The notes below the pieces were generated by a model that had not been told where the DNA came from, did no database searches, and saw only the letters and a program-made list of their open reading frames with translations. The position numbers and the translations under genes are program-made. A stretch of 8,899 nucleotides of DNA, taken from contig JAHDIA010000085.1 in the NCBI GenBank assembly GCA_020631035.1, positions 4,178-13,076 on the forward strand, given 5' to 3'. This stretch comes from Chitinophagales bacterium. Its GTDB lineage: Bacteria > Bacteroidota > Bacteroidia > Chitinophagales > UBA2359. Below are positions 1-5,131 of this stretch, in pieces. Positions within the stretch are counted from its first letter, which is position 1. Each line of letters starts with the position of its first letter.

Positions 1-42
1 GCAACGTCATTGGTTTATGGCTACGTTGTGGCCAGGTTAGCC
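1..42 (+). repeat. Dispersed intergenic repeat, copy 1 (window edge)
   Basis: These 42 bases match 8736-8777 at 34 of 42 positions in the same orientation, with the first 15 bases (GCAACGTCATTGGTT) identical. The copy holds an inverted pair CAACG (2-6) / CGTTG (24-28), kept in copy 2 as AACG/CGTT. After the aligned part both copies later show CTCATCC (62-68 here, 8818-8824 there), so the element may be longer with a variable middle. It lies just downstream of the nucleotidyltransferase stop codon. The window begins on its first aligned base, so its true left boundary is not visible. Confidence 0.6.
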
Positions 43-44
43 AA

Positions 45-61
45 TCCCGATTTCATCGGGA
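45..61 (-). terminator. Hairpin downstream of the nucleotidyltransferase gene
   Basis: TCCCGAT and ATCGGGA form a perfect 7-bp stem around a 3-base loop, 7 bases past the stop codon of the minus-strand gene at 68-862. No T-tract follows on the minus strand, so it is at best a weak or non-canonical terminator. It could instead be the variable part of the repeat that begins at position 1. Confidence 0.35.
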
Positions 62-67
62 CTCATC

Positions 68-862
68 CTACGCTTCTTGCAATTCAACAAGCAGCCAATT
101 CCCAAAATCTTTTAAAAAATTTTGAACCTGCTCAATATTTTTGGGTGGATTGAGATACCAATGCAAACACTGATTGACCGCAAAAGATTTTTCTGGATAA
201 TACGTCTTAAATGATTGGGCGCAATAATACAAACTATTCGTATATTTTTGCTCTCGCTCAAAAACCAATTCAAAGCAAACCCTTAAACTTATTTTAAGTA
301 TGGCTTGGATTTGTTTTTGGGCTTTTTTTGTATCGGACTTTATTTTTAGAAATCCCTGCAAATCTTGCTTGTACCATTTTTTGTTGATACACAAATCTGA
401 AGTCAATTTAAAAGGTGGAATTTGTTGTGCATAATCTATACCATAAATACATTTGGATTGCACTTTGAGCAATAAATTGAAGGCTGTATTGGAAGGCGTC
501 ACGCCAAAAACATAATTGGAATAAGCCAAATCAAGCTCTGTCACAAATGGATATTTTTTGAGCAGTTGCGGAACGACTTCTCGGCTCCAAGCTACCCTAG
601 CCCAATAGATATACTTCCTTTCTTTTTGTTGTGGAACAATGGCAAAAACATCGAGATCTGAAATATTTTTTTGAGCGGTTCCCCTCGCAACTGATCCACG
701 CAAATAAATACTGTAAAGATTAGGAAAATATGTTTGGTATACCTCAATCACATCTTTAACAAGGGGCTGGTAGGTTTCTTGGATTGTTTGATTAGCAATA
801 TTTTGTAAATATCCTTGGACATCTGTGGGATAATATCCTCCAATGGCTTGTATCTCTATCAT
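68..862 (-). CDS. Nucleotidyltransferase-fold protein (264 aa)
   Basis: The protein carries the signature of the polymerase-beta-like nucleotidyltransferase superfamily: YLRGSVARGT at residues 53-62 gives the GS motif (G56, S57), followed by SDLDVF with D69 and D71 as the metal-binding pair. ELDL near residue 109 (D111) is a plausible third carboxylate. The C-terminal half is helical and rich in aromatic residues, as in helper domains of kanamycin or aminoglycoside adenylyltransferase-like proteins. The reaction is probably NMP transfer, but the acceptor cannot be told; all three acidic residues are present, so it may be active. The ORF can be extended 8 codons to an ATG at 886, but that ATG lies inside the terminator hairpin of the upstream gene, so I start at MIEIQ (862). 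No HEPN or antitoxin partner lies next to it, which argues against a standard MNT/HEPN pair. Confidence 0.8.
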   Translation of the reverse strand: MIEIQAIGGYYPTDVQGYLQNIANQTIQETYQPLVKDVIEVYQTYFPNLYSIYLRGSVARGTAQKNISDLDVFAIVPQQKERKYIYWARVAWSREVVPQLLKKYPFVTELDLAYSNYVFGVTPSNTAFNLLLKVQSKCIYGIDYAQQIPPFKLTSDLCINKKWYKQDLQGFLKIKSDTKKAQKQIQAILKISLRVCFELVFEREQKYTNSLYYCAQSFKTYYPEKSFAVNQCLHWYLNPPKNIEQVQNFLKDFGNWLLVELQEA

Positions 863-874
863 CGTGACAAAAGA

Positions 875-899
875 AAAGGGCAACATTATGTTGCCCTTT
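875..899 (-). terminator. Intrinsic terminator of the lipoprotein gene
   Basis: AAAGGGCAAC and GTTGCCCTTT form a perfect 10-bp stem with a 5-base loop. On the minus strand it is followed by TCTTTTG, extending the T-rich 3' arm. It begins 17 bases after the lipoprotein stop codon and 13 bases before the nucleotidyltransferase start at 862, so the two genes are at least partly uncoupled. Confidence 0.85.
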
Positions 900-915
900 A
901 GAATGGGATTATTAA

Positions 916-1329
916 TTACTTCTTTTGAGGGACTTCTTTGTTTTCTTGCTTCTTGAGTAAGTCTTCAATTTGCTTGAGAATACCATTCCCTGACGAATCT
1001 TTAACTTCTCCTTCAAGCTCTTTGAGTATGTTGTTGATGTCGGGATCATCCTTTATCTTTTCCAACTTTTCTTTGATTTTCCCTTCATTCTTCTTCAGAA
1101 TCTCTTTGATGTTTTCTGATTTACTTGCCAAATCATCTACCAATTTTTTGGCTTTTTCTATCTTCTCGTCATCTAAAGCATTTTTGGCTTTTTCACTAAA
1201 CTTGTCTATCATTTGTTTGGCACGCTCAGCCGTCTCCTCAATGTTTTGAGGCTGCTGTTGACTATCGTAAGCGCAACCAATAAAATTCATAGACGTAAGA
1301 AGAAGAGCGATAAATAGTATTTTTTTCAT
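916..1329 (-). CDS. Small charged helical lipoprotein, unknown function (137 aa)
   Basis: The N-terminus (MKKILFIALLLTSMNFIGC) is a lipoprotein signal with a lipobox-like FIGC, so C19 should be lipidated and the mature protein of about 119 residues membrane-anchored. The rest is almost all Lys, Glu, Asp and Leu/Ile with heptad-like spacing, and is predicted by eye to be long amphipathic helices or coiled coil from about residue 30 to 100. A SSGNG break near residue 113 and a short helix follow. It has no catalytic motif and I do not recognise a family; low complexity would make homology searches noisy. It has its own terminator (875-899) and is divergent from the gene at 1519, with 189 bases between them that contain inverted repeats. 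A structural or scaffold role in the envelope is only a guess. Confidence 0.75.
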   Translation of the reverse strand: MKKILFIALLLTSMNFIGCAYDSQQQPQNIEETAERAKQMIDKFSEKAKNALDDEKIEKAKKLVDDLASKSENIKEILKKNEGKIKEKLEKIKDDPDINNILKELEGEVKDSSGNGILKQIEDLLKKQENKEVPQKK

Positions 1330-1358
1330 GAAATTAGAAATTTGTTTTGCTTTATGAT

Positions 1359-1389
1359 ATACTAATTGCTTGATAAGTTTAATTAGTAT
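1359..1389. promoter_or_regulatory. Inverted repeat in the divergent intergenic region
   Basis: ATACTAATT (1359-1367) and AATTAGTAT (1381-1389) are perfect 9-base inverted arms with a 13-base spacer, 30 bases upstream of the lipoprotein start. A second overlapping symmetry, ATTAG-TATG-CTAAT, lies at 1382-1395. The position suits an operator, but AT-rich DNA makes chance palindromes common. Confidence 0.35.
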
Positions 1390-1400
1390 GCTAATGATGG

Positions 1401-1436
1401 CATTCTTTTTGCCTCATTACTTGATAAAAAAGAATG
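1401..1436. promoter_or_regulatory. Second inverted repeat in the divergent intergenic region
   Basis: CATTCTTTTT (1401-1410) and AAAAAGAATG (1427-1436) are perfect 10-base arms with a 16-base spacer. ATTACTTGATAA (1416-1427) overlaps its spacer and nearly repeats ATTGCTTGATAA (1365-1376), exactly 51 bases away. It could be an operator for the gene at 1519, or a hairpin in that gene's leader. Confidence 0.35.
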
Positions 1437-1518
1437 TATACAAAAAGAACCGCTTTTTTATACAATAAATTCAAAAAAAACTATCTTAAAGCACATTTAT
1501 CAATAAAATTAATAAAAC

Positions 1519-1995
1519 ATGTCGAATTTATTAAGTACGATTCTCAAAACAATTGATGCAGTACAATCCAAAAACAAAAAAAGTAGAAAGGTTGAAACTG
1601 CCGATCCTTCTGTTTTTGATGAGCTTCGTAAACAGGTAAAAGACTTGGATCAAGATTATCAAGGGCACAATATGCAAAAGGGCAGAAAGCCCAAACCTAT
1701 TTTTGATTTGCTCAAAAAAATCATCGATGGAACAAGAAAAGCCAACAAAAAAGATCCTAATGTTGCTACAGCTGATAAATCTGTATTTGATGAAATATTG
1801 TCAAAAGTTCAAAAAGCTCCCCAACGTCAAGCAAGTAGTGGTTTGAAAAAAATTGTAGAAGACTATAATTTGGATATTGGACGTTTGCCACAAGAAACGA
1901 TTGTGCAAATACAAGATCAATACCAATCTGAACTACAAGCCCTTAATCAAAAATATGCAGAAGGCATACACAAAATGATTAAACAGGCAAGGTAA
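1519..1995 (+). CDS. Unknown soluble protein with internal duplication (158 aa)
   Basis: This is the only plus-strand gene. It has no signal peptide or membrane segment and is rich in Lys and Gln, so it is probably cytoplasmic. Residues 4-40 and 61-97 are two copies of a 37-residue unit, identical at 16 positions by my alignment. The best conserved parts are the NKK cluster and TAD-x-SVFDE. A helical tail (about 108-158) begins with LKKIVEDY, which resembles the start of the repeat and may be a decayed third copy, and ends in a Gln- and Lys-rich helix. I do not recognise the family and propose no function. The ATG at 1519 follows an A-rich leader without a Shine-Dalgarno sequence, as is usual in Bacteroidota. 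It ends at the shared terminator 2015-2056 and converges on the M15-like gene. Confidence 0.8.
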   Translation: MSNLLSTILKTIDAVQSKNKKSRKVETADPSVFDELRKQVKDLDQDYQGHNMQKGRKPKPIFDLLKKIIDGTRKANKKDPNVATADKSVFDEILSKVQKAPQRQASSGLKKIVEDYNLDIGRLPQETIVQIQDQYQSELQALNQKYAEGIHKMIKQAR

Positions 1996-2014
1996 TTTGC
2001 CAACCTATATAACT

Positions 2015-2056
2015 AAAAAACCGCTCTTTAAACAAACTGTTAAAGGGCGGTTTTTT
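2015..2056. terminator. Bidirectional terminator between convergent genes
   Basis: AAAAAACCGC-T-CTTTAA pairs with TTAAAG-G-GCGGTTTTTT: sixteen Watson-Crick pairs plus one T-G pair around an 8-base loop. A six-base T-run ends the hairpin on either strand, so it can stop both the plus-strand gene ending at 1995 and the minus-strand gene ending at 2066. Confidence 0.9.
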
Positions 2057-2065
2057 ATTTTTCCA

Positions 2066-2713
2066 TCAAATGGCATTGGGTCTTTCATGACTTTTTAAAG
2101 AGATGTGTAAGTGGTCTCCTGTTCCCGTATGTCGCAAAGTATTGAATCCCATCCACCGAAAATATTTTTCCAAAAGTTGATTGCGCAATTCAGAGCGTTG
2201 GTTGGTTCGTAAATCCAATGCGTGTGCATATCCGTCCTCTTGTTGATAATGCAAGGAATGTTTTTTGACCTTCAAACCCATCTTTTTGTAATCTTCGGGG
2301 GTTCGATTGGCATCGGTTACAATAAGGTCTTTGTCCAAATGGGCAATGGTACTCACACTCAATCTCAAAATGGGATGTACTTTGTTGAGTTCAGTTTGCA
2401 AAGCTTGGTTCTTCAAATTGCTACTAGAAAAATAGAAAAGCCCATGTACACAGTAGACACCCACCAATATCAAAGCAATAAAGGCTCGTCTTTTAAATTG
2501 TCTGGCACTCCCCAATTTACCAGAGAGTTTTCCATAAATCACACTAAAATAAACAAACAGTGCCAATGCTGTTGCCGCAACACCTGCCCCAATCGCCACC
2601 CAAGGGTCCAATTGGTAGGTAACATGACCATAAACTGCTACCCGAATCAATAAAATAAAAGGCAAAATAGCTAGTAAGACAAACTTGATAATTTTGTAAA
2701 GAAGTGAGAACAT
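2066..2713 (-). CDS. Membrane-anchored M15-like metallopeptidase (215 aa)
   Basis: Three hydrophobic segments (about residues 7-29, 37-60 and 77-97) are followed by a domain of about 115 residues. The Lys/Arg-rich loop at 61-76 fits the cytoplasmic side, which puts the C-terminal domain in the periplasm. That domain shows the order of motifs of the M15/MepA-like fold: VTDANRTPEDY (132-142, matching the usual T/S-x-x-x-R-T/S-P-E), SLH (153-155), HALD (164-167) and GDHLHIS (199-205). Candidate zinc ligands are H155 or H164, D167 and H203, with D200-H201 near the active site. Members of this fold cut peptidoglycan stem peptides or cross-links, so a wall-remodelling role is likely but inferred. 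The spacing from SLH to ALD is five residues longer than in the classical SxHxxGxAxD motif, so the family call is tentative. It lies 109 bases downstream of the LamG gene with no clear terminator between. Confidence 0.65.
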   Translation of the reverse strand: MFSLLYKIIKFVLLAILPFILLIRVAVYGHVTYQLDPWVAIGAGVAATALALFVYFSVIYGKLSGKLGSARQFKRRAFIALILVGVYCVHGLFYFSSSNLKNQALQTELNKVHPILRLSVSTIAHLDKDLIVTDANRTPEDYKKMGLKVKKHSLHYQQEDGYAHALDLRTNQRSELRNQLLEKYFRWMGFNTLRHTGTGDHLHISLKSHERPNAI

Positions 2714-2822
2714 TTAGCTCATGTTGGTTAAAATTATCAACACCAAATGTTGTAAAAAAATTCCATCTTTCTTATTATCTGCATTCATTAACAATTTGTA
2801 CATTCGGTACTCAAACAAACAT

Positions 2823-4079
2823 TCACTCCAAATTAACTTTAACTGCTTCACTCACCCCTTTGTCTGAATTTAGCACTATTTCGTATTGATTCTTACCATC
2901 GCTTAATTTAAGGTAAGCCGTGTTATTCCCAACGCTTCCCAGATTGTTGGCATACATTACAATGGTATTGACACCAGGTTTTAATTTAATTTTTTGTTTG
3001 TGTTTTTTGTTTTTTAGTTGTAATTGGTCAATTAAAATTTCGCCATTGAGGTAGAGGGTAATAATGTCTCCGTCTTCTTTTTTGTAATCCCATATTTCGA
3101 TTTTCACTTCGTCTTTTCGCACACTCCATTCTTCTTGATACGATACTTCGGTGGCTTCGATTTTTTCTGGTATTTTGATCTTAGGATCAGGACTAGCCTC
3201 ATCAATTTTTGGCTCATCTATTTTGATTTCAGCAAGCTGTTCAAGCTTTGGGATTGTTTGTTCATGTTTATACAATGCTTGAACTTCATCTTCTGACAAG
3301 GCATAGTCATAAATTCGTAAATCGTCGAGTAGTCCTTTGAATCCAAAATCCGTATGATCCATGCTCAATGGATCGTGATTGAGGGTGTTGCCAATGTACC
3401 ATTTGTGATTCATTGCAAAGGCTTCATTCAGTTCATGGCTAAAGTCTATGGTGTAACCTTCGACCAATGTGCCATTGATGTAATGGTTTATTTTTCCTTG
3501 CTGTCGTGTGACAGTAATCAATGTCCATTTGTTTAGGAAATCGTACTCAATGGATTCAGAGAATTTATCATATTTATTAAGTTTGTGGTGATAATTTAGA
3601 TGGTGGGTCATTTCGACTTTGCCAAACATTTTTCGTTCCAAAGTCAAAGCAAATCCTGTTTTATCCAATCCATGTAGATGGTGAAAATCGCTGTCATTAG
3701 GCGCACCGTCAAAAATAAAGGCTGTTGGATCAGAAAATTTATCTCCAATTTGAATGGTGTGTACTTTCCAGCCTGTAAGATATACCCAAACACTAAAGGT
3801 ATAATCTGTTAAATTCTTAAACTGCTCATTTTTGGGGTACACTGTAAAATAAGAACTGTAACCATTAAATTTAGCGGCTTGACCAATTTGTCCTTCTACA
3901 TAGTCAATCGCTTGAGGGTAGGCGTGGTTTTCATTCCCACTACTGTCATTTCCATTTCCATCAAAAGTGTAGTGAACAACAGGAGGAACTGGCTTAGATG
4001 TTTTTTGTCCATTGAGCCATAATGGACTTATTAGCCCCATATACATTAAAATGCAATATAGTATGTTGTGTGTTTTCAT
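2823..4079 (-). CDS. Secreted LamG/concanavalin A-like domain protein (418 aa)
   Basis: A signal peptide (residues 1-25, ending near WLNGQ) is followed by a LamG-like jelly-roll domain at about 34-273. It opens with HYTFDGNGNDSSGN and closes with the typical GLLDDLRIYDYALSEDEV (249-266). A Glu/Lys/Pro/Ile-rich linker (about 274-322) joins it to a C-terminal beta domain (about 323-418) with IEIWDYKKEDGDIITLYLNG and later a YANNLGSVGNNTA stretch. That second domain resembles one that recurs in secreted Bacteroidota proteins, from my memory of the family. LamG domains bind glycans or proteins, so adhesion or polysaccharide recognition at the surface is likely; I see no glycosidase residues. No type IX secretion tail is evident. 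The start follows a short leader containing TATAAT at 4094-4099. The gene may be read together with the M15-like gene. Confidence 0.8.
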   Translation of the reverse strand: MKTHNILYCILMYMGLISPLWLNGQKTSKPVPPVVHYTFDGNGNDSSGNENHAYPQAIDYVEGQIGQAAKFNGYSSYFTVYPKNEQFKNLTDYTFSVWVYLTGWKVHTIQIGDKFSDPTAFIFDGAPNDSDFHHLHGLDKTGFALTLERKMFGKVEMTHHLNYHHKLNKYDKFSESIEYDFLNKWTLITVTRQQGKINHYINGTLVEGYTIDFSHELNEAFAMNHKWYIGNTLNHDPLSMDHTDFGFKGLLDDLRIYDYALSEDEVQALYKHEQTIPKLEQLAEIKIDEPKIDEASPDPKIKIPEKIEATEVSYQEEWSVRKDEVKIEIWDYKKEDGDIITLYLNGEILIDQLQLKNKKHKQKIKLKPGVNTIVMYANNLGSVGNNTAYLKLSDGKNQYEIVLNSDKGVSEAVKVNLE

Positions 4080-4297
4080 TGTTGTTGGTATACATTATAG
4101 AAAAAGGCGTTCTCTGCGAATGCGACTGAACATTCTAACATAGCCCCGATAGAAACGGTTACACCGCAGTAGGGGCAGTGCCTTGTGCCTGCCCTAAACG
4201 AGGAGTAAAAGTGAATAGCGGGCAAACAAGTAGCGACGAAGCATCCAAACATTTGCTCCAAAAAATTAATTTCATCATCTAAACCATTCCAAAAAAG
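4080..4297. other. Leader region of the LamG gene with a structured repeat
   Basis: This 218-base gap holds the foldable element at 4141-4223 and otherwise AT-rich DNA. A 61-codon minus-strand ORF (4076-4261) runs through it and overlaps the LamG start as ATGA, but it lies across the repeat-like element and resembles no protein, so I do not call it a gene. No TAnnTTTG motif is visible; TATAAT (minus strand, 4094-4099) is the only promoter-like hexamer and sits unusually close to the LamG start. Confidence 0.5.
4141..4223 (+). repeat. GC-rich foldable element, probable dispersed Bacteroidota repeat or RNA
   Basis: The element is framed by AGCCCCGATAGAAACGG and GAATAGCGGGC. I recall this pair of boundary sequences from many intergenic elements in Flavobacterium-type genomes. 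It can fold into three helices. The outer one pairs GCCC-G (4143-4148, one bulged C) with CGGGC (4219-4223). One hairpin is CGGT-TAC-ACCG (4156-4166). The other pairs GGGCAG-t-GC (4173-4181) with GCCTGCCC (4187-4194). It is distinctly richer in GC than its surroundings. The strand is given as the one on which the boundary motif reads as I know it. It may belong to a catalogued RNA motif such as Flavo-1, which I could not check. Confidence 0.5.
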
Positions 4298-4327
4298 AAA
4301 AAGCCGCCTAAAATTAGGCGGCTTTTT
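4298..4327 (-). terminator. Terminator of the WCKPC thioredoxin gene
   Basis: GCCGCCTAA (4303-4311) pairs with TTAGGCGGC (4314-4322), and flanking A/T runs extend the stem. On the minus strand it is followed by TTTTTCTTTTTT, and it lies about 40 bases after the stop codon of the gene at 4368-4808. A T-run on the plus side would let it act in both directions. Confidence 0.85.
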
Positions 4328-4367
4328 TATTTTTCATGCATTTACAGCAAATATTTTTATACTGATG

Positions 4368-4808
4368 TCATCTAAAGTCTGAAAACTTGGTTTTGATGGC
4401 TCCAGGTTTGTTGTCTTTGAGTTTGTCCAAAAAGCTACTTTTGTCTCTGTAACCATCTACTCTGGTAATTTCATTGCCTTCTTTGTCAAACAAGATGATT
4501 GTTGGATAAGCAGTTACCCAATAATCTTTGACCAATTGTTTGTATTGTGTTGCTTCGCCGTCTACATGATAGGCCAAATAATTGGCACTGACATATTGCC
4601 CAACATCTTTGTCTTCAAATACTTCCTTTTCCATTTGCTTACAAGGCTTGCACCAATCGGCATGAAAAAATACGAAAAAAGGTTTTTTATCTCTTTCTGC
4701 TTGTCTTTGAAGATCGCTGTAAGAGCCCGCATAAAAGTCTACTTGAGCGTTGATGAGTTGTGAGCTTGCGAAAAAGCATAAGATACAAAATGATACTATC
4801 CACTTCAT
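4368..4808 (-). CDS. Exported thioredoxin-fold protein, WCKPC active site (146 aa)
   Basis: A signal peptide (residues 1 to about 21, ending in NAQ) precedes one thioredoxin domain. VFFHADWCKPCKQME gives the redox centre C53-K-P-C56, and the cis-proline loop is at Y101-P102-T103. VDGYR near residue 117 matches the usual final strand and turn. The KP dipeptide between the cysteines occurs in many periplasmic reductases and thiol-disulfide interchange proteins of Bacteroidota. It probably acts in the periplasm as a reductant or oxidase of exported cysteine proteins; the direction cannot be told from sequence. It is monocistronic by context, with terminator 4298-4327 downstream and a gap of more than 300 bases upstream. 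The likely client could be the cysteine-containing repeat protein next door (5132-6088), but that is inference. Confidence 0.9.
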   Translation of the reverse strand: MKWIVSFCILCFFASSQLINAQVDFYAGSYSDLQRQAERDKKPFFVFFHADWCKPCKQMEKEVFEDKDVGQYVSANYLAYHVDGEATQYKQLVKDYWVTAYPTIILFDKEGNEITRVDGYRDKSSFLDKLKDNKPGAIKTKFSDFR

Positions 4809-5074
4809 TAATGTAATTTGTTAATTTGGGTTTGCGATTTTGCAGGGTAGTGAGTAATAGTTAAAATAATAATCTATTGTTTTAAACTTTGATATTTCCC
4901 AATTTACTTCATCAAAAATGCTCACCTTAGCTCTGCTAAGATTCCGCTTTTTTCTTTGTATATTGAGAAATCTCTTTGTTTAAATTCAAAATTTTATTTT
5001 TTCACCATTACTAAGTTACAAATTTAGACTGATTTTATAAAAAAAGTTTAAAAAAGTAAAGTATTAACAAATAA
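4809..5074. other. Long intergenic region upstream of the WCKPC thioredoxin
   Basis: No gene is visible in the 323 bases between the thioredoxin and the repeat protein. CTTAGC-TCT-GCTAAG (4926-4940) is a perfect 6-bp hairpin within a locally GC-richer block (about 4920-4948), which may be a dispersed element. TAAATTTG on the minus strand (5019-5026) matches the Bacteroidota -7 consensus but would give a leader of about 205 bases, with no -33 TTG or TTTG at the expected distance. The terminator of the repeat protein occupies 5075-5105. Confidence 0.45.
5019..5026 (-). promoter_or_regulatory. Possible -7 element for the WCKPC thioredoxin
   Basis: TAAATTTG on the minus strand fits TAnnTTTG exactly, but it lies 210 bases upstream of the start codon and lacks a -33 element. 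In such AT-rich DNA this may be chance. Confidence 0.25.
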
Positions 5075-5105
5075 AAAAGGGACTGCTCGATGAGCAGTCC
5101 CTTTT
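5075..5105 (-). terminator. Terminator of the peptidoglycan-binding repeat protein
   Basis: GGGACTGCTC (5079-5088) and GAGCAGTCCC (5092-5101) form a perfect 10-bp stem with a GAT loop, extended by A/T pairs. The minus-strand T-tract TTTTTTAT follows. It begins 26 bases after the stop codon at 5132. Confidence 0.9.
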
Positions 5106-5131
5106 GTTTCTTTACATTTTGAGGGTATTGA

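Noticed and set aside
938..1249. 103-codon plus-strand ORF opposite the lipoprotein
   Set aside because: Its Ser/Phe-rich translation is the antisense of a Lys/Glu-rich coding sequence; the minus-strand gene has a lipoprotein signal and a terminator.
68..1329. Nucleotidyltransferase and lipoprotein considered as a toxin-antitoxin or defence pair
   Set aside because: They are separated by a strong terminator, one is an exported lipoprotein, and no HEPN or regulatory partner is present.
2222..2653. 143-codon plus-strand ORF opposite the M15-like gene
   Set aside because: It is antisense to membrane helices and conserved motifs, with no recognisable protein features.
4076..4261. 61-codon minus-strand ORF overlapping the LamG start as ATGA, with a CPYCG motif
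   Set aside because: It runs across the GC-rich repeat-like element at 4141-4223, matches no protein I know, and the CxxC arises from repeat sequence; the overlap is probably chance.
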